Shown here: positions 17,992-25,253 of the stretch, in pieces | Numbering within the stretch: position 1 is the stretch's first letter | Layout of the letters: each line of letters starts with the position of its first letter | Assembly (NCBI RefSeq): GCF_000285515.1 | Contig: NZ_HE610959.1 | Span: forward strand, 405,233 to 469,232 | Length of the DNA stretch: 64,000 bases | Source: Paenibacillus senegalensis JC66 | Lineage (GTDB): Bacteria; Bacillota; Bacilli; Paenibacillales; NBRC-103111 | Direction of reading: 5' to 3' | Notes under the pieces: generated by a model | What the model was told of the DNA's origin: nothing | Databases searched by the model: none | Seen by the model: only the letters and a program-made list of their open reading frames with translations | Translations under genes and position numbers: made by a program

Positions 17992-18657
17992 TTATCGGCT
18001 GCCGCGAAAGCGCTGCGCGTGCTCCTTGGCCTGCTCTACCGTAAAAATGCGGTTGCGGCTCCATTCCAGGAGAATCCGGTCGATATAGCGAAAATGCACT
18101 TTGCCGGCGAACACCGCCTCTTTTAATGCCATCAGAATCAGCTCTTCCTTATACTGATCCTGATCAAGCCAGCCGCTGATCGTTTCCAGCTCCATTGGTG
18201 TAAGCGGCCGCGCAAATTCATTCTCAAAGATAGAGAAAATATCTTTTCCCGCACTGTTCACCGGGCCGGTTTTGGACTGTTCGGCTACCAGCTGTTCACT
18301 CCAAGCTGCGGCCAGCTTCTTCATCATGCCGTTCAGGTTATAGCGCTCGTACTGGATTCGGGATACGGGATCGACTTCTTCATCAATCGTAATCCATTCT
18401 TCTTTCAGCAATTTTTGCAAAGCCTTGATAACCTGCTCTGGAGTCGCTGCCATTCTCTGCTGAATCTCTTCTATCGTCGGAAATTCTTTCTTTTCTTTTT
18501 CCACAAACGTTATCAGATGAAGAAGCAGCATAGCCTCCGTTTCATTCAGGTTGAGAGCGGGATATAATTTGAAAAAAAGATGCGGAACCGTCACGGTTCC
18601 TTCGAGCAATCCCGCAAGTAAACCTTGCTCCAGGCGTTTAGCTTCCTGTTTCTTCAA
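17992..18657 (-). CDS. dnaD: DNA replication initiation protein DnaD
   Basis: 221 residues. N-terminal winged-helix DDBH1 region (about 1-110; LYPALNLNETEAMLLLHLITF, FPTIEEIQQRM) and C-terminal DDBH2 (about 135-215; IFENEFARPLTPMELETISGWLD and FRYIDRILLEWSRNRI, containing the YxxxIxxxW-type helix). DnaD remodels DNA and helps load the replicative helicase during initiation and PriA-directed restart. In B. subtilis it sits between asnS and nth; here neither is adjacent. Confidence 0.93.
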   Translation of the reverse strand: MKKQEAKRLEQGLLAGLLEGTVTVPHLFFKLYPALNLNETEAMLLLHLITFVEKEKKEFPTIEEIQQRMAATPEQVIKALQKLLKEEWITIDEEVDPVSRIQYERYNLNGMMKKLAAAWSEQLVAEQSKTGPVNSAGKDIFSIFENEFARPLTPMELETISGWLDQDQYKEELILMALKEAVFAGKVHFRYIDRILLEWSRNRIFTVEQAKEHAQRFRGSR

Positions 18658-18772
18658 CCCATCACCTCATTAGTCATACCAACACTAAGCATAGAAAGAC
18701 AAGCAATTCCTCCCTCATCACTCTTATGTATTAGTGTTAAGGGAGGCTCACCTCCCTCTGGAAAGAGCTTGG

Positions 18773-19990
18773 CTATCTGCCCGCGCTTGGTGAAGCTTGA
18801 TGATAATAACCTGACTGATAAACCTGCACTCCATTCACCCAGGTTCCTGTCACAATAGGAATGCTATCCTTCACTGCAACTGCAATCAGATCAGCTTGCA
18901 AGCCTTCTGCAATACTTCCCCTTTCCCCGCTGACTCCAAGTGCTTCAGCCGGGTAATGCGTAGCCATTCTGACAGCCTCATGAAGAGCAGCCGCTCCTTC
19001 ATCTGCAAGCTTAAATACCGCCATAAGCAGGGAAGAGGGATGGTAATCCGAGCAAAGCACGCGGGCATGTCCAGCTTGGATAGCGTCGATGGCCGACATG
19101 TTATTATCATGGGAGCCGCCGCGCACAACGTTGGGGGCACCGACACAAACATGCATCCCTTTAGCGGCAGCCCGTTCGGCTGCAGGAAGATTAAGCGGAA
19201 ATTCGGATACGCTTACCCCGTAGGCTGCAAACTGCTCAACCCGCTCGGGACTGTCATCATCGTGTGAAGCAACCGCAATCCCGTTTTCTTTAGCGAGAGC
19301 GGCCAGCTGCTGTAAAATAGGCCATTCGATGCGGCTGCGGCGTTCCATTAAATCACGGACGATTTCACGAACCTCTACCACATCGACCCCCTGGTTTTTC
19401 ATCACATAACGCTCAAATGAGCCCGGCTCTCTGTACTGCCCTTGACCAGGCGAATGGTCCATAAAAGATAAATAATCAATGAGACCCTCCCGAACATAAC
19501 GCTCTACGATAGGCAGCCCCTCAAGATAAGACACCTCATAGCGCAAATGAATCCTGTTCCGCACAAAAGCACGCTGAGCCCGAATGTGCCGGATATGATC
19601 AACCAGTTCAGTTAATAAATGATCCCCTCTCAAGCTTAGACCTACACCTAACGACAAGGAATGATACATAGTAGTTATCCCGTGAAGCGGCAGCTTGCGC
19701 TCAAATTCCGCAAACGCCATAGCCCGTGGAAACAGCGTGTTCGGGCGCGGCTGAACTTCCTTCTCGATTGCATCACAGTGGATATCGATCAGACCCGGCA
19801 GCAAATAAGCCCCTTGCAAATCAATAATTTCTGCACAGTAATTATGATCTATGCCGGCTAAATCCGGCTCCCCGGATTGCCTTTCCGTAATGGCGTGTAT
19901 GCAGCCGTCTTGCACAGCCACATCAGCCTCCGCAACCCGATCCGGCAGCACAACCCTGCCGTTAACATACAACAACCTCTCCCTCTTCAT
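18773..19990 (-). CDS. phnM: PhnM-like amidohydrolase, orphan
   Basis: 405 residues of the amidohydrolase superfamily. Features typical of PhnM (alpha-D-ribose 1-methylphosphonate 5-triphosphate diphosphatase) are LPGLIDIHCDAIEKEVQPRP, VASHDDDSPERVEQFAAYG, GAPNVVRGGSHDNN and CSDYHPSSLL. In the C-P lyase pathway PhnM removes pyrophosphate from the nucleoside-derived intermediate, but no other phn gene (phnGHIJKL, transporter) is nearby. It may act on a different triphosphate or ribose substrate, or work with phn genes elsewhere. A GAGGAGGAG site precedes the ATG. Confidence 0.8.
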   Translation of the reverse strand: MKRERLLYVNGRVVLPDRVAEADVAVQDGCIHAITERQSGEPDLAGIDHNYCAEIIDLQGAYLLPGLIDIHCDAIEKEVQPRPNTLFPRAMAFAEFERKLPLHGITTMYHSLSLGVGLSLRGDHLLTELVDHIRHIRAQRAFVRNRIHLRYEVSYLEGLPIVERYVREGLIDYLSFMDHSPGQGQYREPGSFERYVMKNQGVDVVEVREIVRDLMERRSRIEWPILQQLAALAKENGIAVASHDDDSPERVEQFAAYGVSVSEFPLNLPAAERAAAKGMHVCVGAPNVVRGGSHDNNMSAIDAIQAGHARVLCSDYHPSSLLMAVFKLADEGAAALHEAVRMATHYPAEALGVSGERGSIAEGLQADLIAVAVKDSIPIVTGTWVNGVQVYQSGYYHQASPSAGR

Positions 19991-20201
19991 AACTCCTCCT
20001 CTCAGGACCGAGACTTTATCCCCTGACCTTGCTAATTAGCGTGCAGCTCTGCTTTTCTTAATCTCCGCTTCTATATCGTCTGCATGGGACACTGTCCTTT
20101 GTACCCCGCAGCCATTACCCGGACATTCCGCCTACTTATTTTACTATGTTTAAAACAAATTTGCATGGACTTCTTCCTCCCATATGCTCTATCCATGAAA
20201 T

Positions 20202-20265
20202 AAAAACCGCCAGGCCCGCTTTATCCTGCCATTAGCAGATAAAGGAACAACTCCGGCGGTTTTTT
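20202..20265. terminator. Bidirectional terminator downstream of the FtsH-like gene
   Basis: Outer stem AAACCGCC/GGCGGTTT with an inner TTTATC/GATAAA pairing and T runs on both sides. For the minus strand it lies 68 bp after the FtsH-like stop; no plus-strand gene precedes it. The 20000-20200 interval otherwise shows nothing I can assign. Confidence 0.7.
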
Positions 20266-20332
20266 AAAAGGTTAATTACTCCACTATTAGGATAATTATT
20301 AGAACAATAATGAATAGGCCAGATTCAAATGA

Positions 20333-21835
20333 TTAGGCTGTGCTCTTTTGTTTCAGCATCGCCAGCAAGCTCCGGAATTGGTCCCCGGACAGGACTTCCT
20401 CTTTAATAAGAATGCTCAGGCTTTGTATAAAGACCGCACGATACGCTTCCAGCGTTTCTCTCGTACGTTCTGTCAGCTCCTCCAGGATGACGGAGTTGGC
20501 CTTCATGAGTTCTTCCTGGGTCACCATATCACGATCCACAATCCCGAGACTGGTAAGGCCTGAATCTATCATCATCTTCACCAAATTCAGCGCCTGCTCA
20601 AAGTCGTTTCGCGAGCCTGTGCTGCGATTGCCATAAAACATTTCTTCAGCCACCGCACCACCCAGTGCAATCATAATGCGCTGTTCGAGATATTCCTTAG
20701 TATATAAATACTGATCCTGTTGCGGATTGTGACGGACATAGCCAAGCGCAGGGCCACGCGGGCTTAATGATACTTGGGATACAGCGCCAGGAGTTACAAC
20801 CTCTGCCATAATAGCATGGCCTAATTCGTGATAGGCCACTCTCTCCCGTTCTTCCTTACTCGTTTCCCGGTCTGTTTTCTCTCCCATCATAACCTTGTCA
20901 ATGGCCAAGGTAAGATGCTTCTGCTCAATGAACTCATTATTGTCGCGCATCGCATAAATCGCTGCTTCATTCATTAAGCTTTCCAATTGTGCACCGGAAA
21001 ATTGAAACGATTCTTCAGCAATTTTCTCCAGATTAACACTTTCAGCCAGCGGTTTATTTTTAGCATGAATGTTCAGAATATGCAGACGGCCTTTTTTGTC
21101 CGGAAGATCGACCTGGATGTGACGGTCGAACCGGCCGGGGCGCAGTAAGGCGGGATCCAGCATTTCCTTGCGGTTCGTTGCGGCGACAATCAGAATTCGC
21201 GGACTTTCCGATGTGTGAATGCCATCCATCTCCGTGAGCAGCTGGTTCAAGGTCTGATCATATTCCCGATGCTGACCTCCATCTCTCTTTCCGCCAATGA
21301 CATCGATCTCATCGATAAACACAATCGCACTATCTTTATTTTCTTTTTGAGCAGCAGCCTTCGCTTTCTTGAACATTTCACGAATCCGGCTCGCTCCTAC
21401 CCCGACATACATCTCAACAAATTCACTGCCGGAAGCGCCAACAAACACCGAATTAGTGTAAGATGCAGCTGCTTTTGCCATCAAGGTCTTGCCCGTACCT
21501 GGAGGCCCTGTCAACAAAATGCCTTTTAGCGGACGGATGCCAAACTTTTTTATCTCCTCGTGCTTGATAATAAATTCTAGAGCTTCTTTGAGCTCGTTCT
21601 TGGCTCTGTCCTGCCCGCCAATCTCATCAAATGACATAGGCGCAGGCTTTCTTAATTTGCTTCCGGGCGCTTCTCCTTTGGCCGGTATATTCATTTTGGG
21701 ACGAACAATGAACAAGAGTGCGGCAATCAACGCTGCCATCATAATAAAGGGAAAAATATTAAATTCCAGGAATGCAAGAAAAACCAAAATGACGGGAATC
21801 ACGCCAATTATAATTTCTTTGCTATATTTGCTCAT
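20333..21835 (-). CDS. FtsH-like membrane AAA protease lacking the extracytoplasmic domain
   Basis: 500 residues. Two hydrophobic helices (about 8-23 and 27-44) are joined by only three or four residues, so the roughly 70-residue extracytoplasmic domain of classical FtsH is missing. The AAA module has Walker A GPPGTGKT (110-117), Walker B IVFIDEID (171-178) and the second region of homology ATNRKEMLDPALLRPGRFDR. The protease domain has HELGH (336-340) and the third zinc ligand Asp in GSRNDFEQA (about 411). It is shorter than FtsH (about 630-650) and lacks the long C-terminal tail, so it is most likely a paralogue. Its start overlaps the upstream 21822-22361 gene by 14 bp. Confidence 0.88.
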   Translation of the reverse strand: MSKYSKEIIIGVIPVILVFLAFLEFNIFPFIMMAALIAALLFIVRPKMNIPAKGEAPGSKLRKPAPMSFDEIGGQDRAKNELKEALEFIIKHEEIKKFGIRPLKGILLTGPPGTGKTLMAKAAASYTNSVFVGASGSEFVEMYVGVGASRIREMFKKAKAAAQKENKDSAIVFIDEIDVIGGKRDGGQHREYDQTLNQLLTEMDGIHTSESPRILIVAATNRKEMLDPALLRPGRFDRHIQVDLPDKKGRLHILNIHAKNKPLAESVNLEKIAEESFQFSGAQLESLMNEAAIYAMRDNNEFIEQKHLTLAIDKVMMGEKTDRETSKEERERVAYHELGHAIMAEVVTPGAVSQVSLSPRGPALGYVRHNPQQDQYLYTKEYLEQRIMIALGGAVAEEMFYGNRSTGSRNDFEQALNLVKMMIDSGLTSLGIVDRDMVTQEELMKANSVILEELTERTRETLEAYRAVFIQSLSILIKEEVLSGDQFRSLLAMLKQKSTA

Positions 21836-22361
21836 TCGGCCACACTCCTAACTGCGCCGGTACTCTGGGCAATAAGATGTACTTAGTTGCCCCTTCGTAA
21901 GTTAACTGGACATAAACATTGGTGCTATCGATTTCGGTTACCACTTCCAGACCCGGCAGGTCCGCGGATTTCTCCTCAAGCGTCACGGGAATGGCCGAAT
22001 AATTCCGTGTTTCCATCGCCTGTGCGATATCAAATAACACCCGAGACCACCATTGATCGATTGCAGGGCTTGGCTCCTCTTCAATATGAAGGTTAAGCTC
22101 TCGCTTCGCCAGCAGACCCGCACCTTCCTTCTGAATATGCTTGTAAATCTCACGTAAATTGGCATCTTGGTTTAACTTTAAATATATGTCAACAAAATTG
22201 TTGGTCAAGTTAATATCGGCTTCCTCCACACCAGGTGCTTCCGAAACGACTGTGGCCAATGGGGTTTCCATCGCGTAGCTGCGATAAACGAACCATCCGC
22301 CAAACAAAATTACACTCGAACAGGCAACGGTTAACAAAATCGGCAGCAATCTGAGTTTCAT
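21822..22361 (-). CDS. Hypothetical membrane-anchored protein paired with the FtsH-like protease
   Basis: 179 residues; no named family recognised. One N-terminal transmembrane helix (about 5-24) is followed by an extracytoplasmic region with alternating beta/alpha character (for example NFVDIYLKLN ... REIYKHIQ, and VYVQLTYEGATKYILLPR at the end). GAAAGGTGG precedes the ATG. The 14-bp overlap with the FtsH-like gene indicates co-translation, and the topology would place its soluble domain outside the cell, where the neighbouring protease lacks one. Confidence 0.7.
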   Translation of the reverse strand: MKLRLLPILLTVACSSVILFGGWFVYRSYAMETPLATVVSEAPGVEEADINLTNNFVDIYLKLNQDANLREIYKHIQKEGAGLLAKRELNLHIEEEPSPAIDQWWSRVLFDIAQAMETRNYSAIPVTLEEKSADLPGLEVVTEIDSTNVYVQLTYEGATKYILLPRVPAQLGVWPNEQI

Positions 22362-22558
22362 CTACGACCACCTTTCTATACGCAAAAAGATATACTAAGA
22401 GTATAGCACATAATATATCACCAATGTGAGAAAAAAGTGTGAAGTTCAGGAATCCCCTTCCTACCCTGGCAATGCTGTACAGACAAGAGAGCCGCCCTGA
22501 GGACAAGCCAGCCGTTTTCTAGCAGTATCGGCCGTAGCACCGGTTATTCATCCGCTGA

Positions 22559-23059
22559 CTATGGTGTGGCCAGCCGATAAGTGTCTATTCGCGAGCCGTC
22601 GGAAAAATGATAATAATCGTAAAAAAATCGTTCGTTCTTCTCTTCATCGGTTTGCTTATAAAACACTTCCCACACAAACAAGTCCTGCAGCTTGCCAAGA
22701 CTAACCTTTATAATTTCATTGCCGGCATTGGCGGCTTCCACCTGCTGGCGAATCTTCTCCTCCGACACTCCATCATCCGCCAGCTGCACATAAATTTCCT
22801 CTTCATTCAGCCACACAATCATCTCGTCTCCGTCAGCTGATTGGCCGTATACCACCATAAACGCGCGGTCCCCGGCAAAAGGCTCGACCTTGCTGACGTA
22901 TTCCAAATCCGTTTGCTCCCTCGCTACAGCAGCCGCCTGCCTCTTGTCCGCGTTAGCTTCCGTAACAATGGAGCCTATCAGCCAGGAGCAAGCCGCAATC
23001 AGCAGAAGGACAGCTCCCAGAATACTGTAGAGAATCGGCTTCTTATATTGCTTAATCAT
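22559..23059 (-). CDS. ypmB: YpmB-like protein (DUF5590)
   Basis: 166 residues with an N-terminal membrane anchor (about 9-30) and an extracytoplasmic region rich in aromatic and acidic residues (VWEVFYKQTDEEKNERFFYDYYHFSDG). The size, architecture and place between dinG and dnaD match B. subtilis ypmB, whose function is unknown. It starts 56 bp after the mtaD stop and may share its transcript. The 197 bp between its stop and the next gene holds no strong terminator. Confidence 0.65.
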   Translation of the reverse strand: MIKQYKKPILYSILGAVLLLIAACSWLIGSIVTEANADKRQAAAVAREQTDLEYVSKVEPFAGDRAFMVVYGQSADGDEMIVWLNEEEIYVQLADDGVSEEKIRQQVEAANAGNEIIKVSLGKLQDLFVWEVFYKQTDEEKNERFFYDYYHFSDGSRIDTYRLATP

Positions 23060-23115
23060 ACTATTCGTTTATCCACTCCTTTACTCCAAGAGCTCCCGTG
23101 AAGTCCTGGCCTTGA

Positions 23116-24420
23116 CTACCCCAGCAGGCTGCTGTAACGCAAGTTGAATTCAGCCTTGATCTTCTCTTCGTCAAGAGTCAGACAAACCCGATTTCTAACA
23201 ATAGCCTTGCCATCGACAAACACATCAGTTACATCATTAGCGGAGGCCGAATAAACAATATGAGATAAGTAATTCGAAGCCGGCAGCAAATGCGGCTGGT
23301 CGATATCTATCGCGATAAAGTCCGCTTTGTAGCCTGGCTCCAACAGGCCTATATGGTCAAGCCATATGGAGCGGGCGCCATCTACCGTCGCCATGCGGAA
23401 AGCAGTTTCTGCCGGTATGGATGTAGGATCACCGCTCACTCCTTTATGGATCAAAGCCGCTAGACGCATTTCTTCGAACATATCTAAGTTATTATTACTG
23501 GCCGCGCCATCAGTTCCAAGCGAGACGAGCACACCTGCCTGCAGCAGCTCTGGCACCCTTGCCACTCCACTGGCCAGCTTCAGATTGCTGCCGGGATTAT
23601 GCGACACCCTGACGTCATATTGCTTGAGCAAATCAATTTCCTCATTGGTCAAATGAACGCCATGAGCGACCAGACATGAGCGAGAAAAAACGCCGAGCTT
23701 GGCCAAATGTTCCGGCGGTCGGCAGCCGTAATCCTGCACGTTGCGCTCTACCTCTGCAGCTGTTTCCGACATGTGTGTATGCAAAGGCAGATTAAGCTCA
23801 TGCGCCGCTTCAACAATGCGGGTAATGTAATCAGGAGGACAAGTATATGGCGCGTGAGGAGCCATCATAGTCGTAATTCGCCCGTCTGCCGCCTTGTGCC
23901 AACTCCTTGCGAACTGCTTCGCTTCGTCGAGCTTTGCCTGCTGAACATCCGGCGGACACAGCCCGATCACTCCCCTGGTCAGACAGCCGCGCATCCCTGA
24001 TTGTTCCACAGCTTTGGCCACCTCATCCATATGATCGTACATATCAACGAATGCGGTGGTTCCCCCTTTAACCATTTCCAATATGGACAACAGAGTTGCC
24101 CACCTCACATCCTCCGATGTGAATTTAGCTTCATTCGGCCACATCTTCTCTTCCAGCCAGACCTGCAGCACCAGGTCATCGCCAACCCCTCTTAATAAAG
24201 ACATCGCCGCGTGGCCGTGAGTATTAACCAGCCCGGGCATATATAGGCGGTTGGTACCATCGATCCGGGCAGCCGTCTCCGGTATTTGCTCCTTCGGCAC
24301 TTCCCCGATTGCCACAATTTTGTCTCCTTGAATGACCATAGTCCCTTTAACAACCGGCTGGTCAGCTCTAGTTAAAAAAGTTCCGTTATGAATAACTGTA
24401 TAATTCAATTCACAGCCCAT
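23116..24420 (-). CDS. mtaD: 5-methylthioadenosine/S-adenosylhomocysteine deaminase
   Basis: Metal-dependent amidohydrolase of the MtaD/SsnA group. Metal ligands are in PGLVNTHGHAAM, LHTHMSETAAEV, LVAHGVHL and LGTDGAASNNN. The ATG at 24420 is taken, but AGAAGG abuts it directly; a TTG at 24408 (protein starting at the NYTVIHNGTF segment) has better spacing. Longer upstream frames are unlikely. Deamination converts MTA or SAH to the inosine analogue, an alternative to the nucleosidase/Mtn route encoded at 9-18 kb. Confidence 0.88.
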   Translation of the reverse strand: MGCELNYTVIHNGTFLTRADQPVVKGTMVIQGDKIVAIGEVPKEQIPETAARIDGTNRLYMPGLVNTHGHAAMSLLRGVGDDLVLQVWLEEKMWPNEAKFTSEDVRWATLLSILEMVKGGTTAFVDMYDHMDEVAKAVEQSGMRGCLTRGVIGLCPPDVQQAKLDEAKQFARSWHKAADGRITTMMAPHAPYTCPPDYITRIVEAAHELNLPLHTHMSETAAEVERNVQDYGCRPPEHLAKLGVFSRSCLVAHGVHLTNEEIDLLKQYDVRVSHNPGSNLKLASGVARVPELLQAGVLVSLGTDGAASNNNLDMFEEMRLAALIHKGVSGDPTSIPAETAFRMATVDGARSIWLDHIGLLEPGYKADFIAIDIDQPHLLPASNYLSHIVYSASANDVTDVFVDGKAIVRNRVCLTLDEEKIKAEFNLRYSSLLG

Positions 24421-24515
24421 CCTTCTAAAAAAATGTCTTTTTTCCAATGTACCTCTTAGCCAGGTCAAAAGCAAGGCGGGCAAAGCTTGAATAGTTTTAC
24501 TCGGCAAAAAGAAAT

Positions 24516-24554
24516 CAAAAAGAGCGGCAGACAAGCCAAGCTTATCCCGCTCTT
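24516..24554 (-). terminator. Intrinsic terminator after rex
   Basis: Minus strand stem AAGAGCGG (24547-24554)/CCGCTCTT (24520-24527) with a smaller AAGC/GCTT hairpin inside and T-rich tail. Separates the dinG-rex unit from mtaD. Confidence 0.7.
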
Positions 24555-24605
24555 CTTCATTCTATTATGCAGAAACTTCATCCACAGCATCAGGCTGAAT
24601 GAGCC

Positions 24606-25253
24606 TCATTCGCGGTTGGCATCGGTTTTTTCATTTTCTAAATAATAGGCCAGGCTCTGCAAATCTGTAGTAAAGTCCGCATGATGAACACGAACATGAT
24701 CCGGCACACGGATCACGACGGGAGCAAAATTCAGAATCGCTTCGACTCCCGCCCCGACAAAATGATTGGCTACATTCTGTGCTTCTGATGCCGGTACAGT
24801 TATGATGCCTATGCGAATTTGCTTTTCTTTCACAACAGCAGCGAGCTCGTCCATCGAACGGACAGTCAAATTGTTCAGCTTTTCTCCTACCTTATCCGGC
24901 ATTGCGTCGAATACAGCAACAATTCGCATATTATCCTGCAAGTAAGCATTGTAATTGCTTAACGCCCGCCCCAAATTTCCTGCCCCGACCAAGGCGACCT
25001 TAATCTCACGGTCCAGCTTAAGAATTTGGCGGATTTTTTCTATCAGGTAAGCAACATCATACCCTATCCCTTTTTTGCCAAACTCCCCGAAATAAGCTAG
25101 ATCTTTACGGATTTGAGCCGGATTCAAATTTAATTTATTGCCCAAATCCTGGGAGGAAACGGTGGTGACGTTCATTCGGCTAAGCTCATTCAGAAAGCGC
25201 AAATAAATGGGAAGTCTGCGCACTACCGCTTCGGATATTTTCATTGACTTCAT
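24606..25253 (-). CDS. rex: Redox-sensing transcriptional repressor Rex
   Basis: NADH/NAD+-ratio sensor repressing fermentation and respiration genes. 215 residues from ATG 25253, which overlaps the dinG stop (ATGA) with GGAGGAG five bases before; ATG 25244 is an alternative. N-terminal winged helix (RRLPIYLRFLNELSR ... LNPAQIRKDLAYFGEFGKKGIGYDV) and a Rossmann domain (VALVGAGNLGRALSNY). In B. subtilis rex lies elsewhere (near tatAY/groES), so its coupling to dinG is a local feature. No clear Rex operator (TTGTGA-N6-TCACAA) was noticed in the window. Confidence 0.95.
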   Translation of the reverse strand: MKSMKISEAVVRRLPIYLRFLNELSRMNVTTVSSQDLGNKLNLNPAQIRKDLAYFGEFGKKGIGYDVAYLIEKIRQILKLDREIKVALVGAGNLGRALSNYNAYLQDNMRIVAVFDAMPDKVGEKLNNLTVRSMDELAAVVKEKQIRIGIITVPASEAQNVANHFVGAGVEAILNFAPVVIRVPDHVRVHHADFTTDLQSLAYYLENEKTDANRE

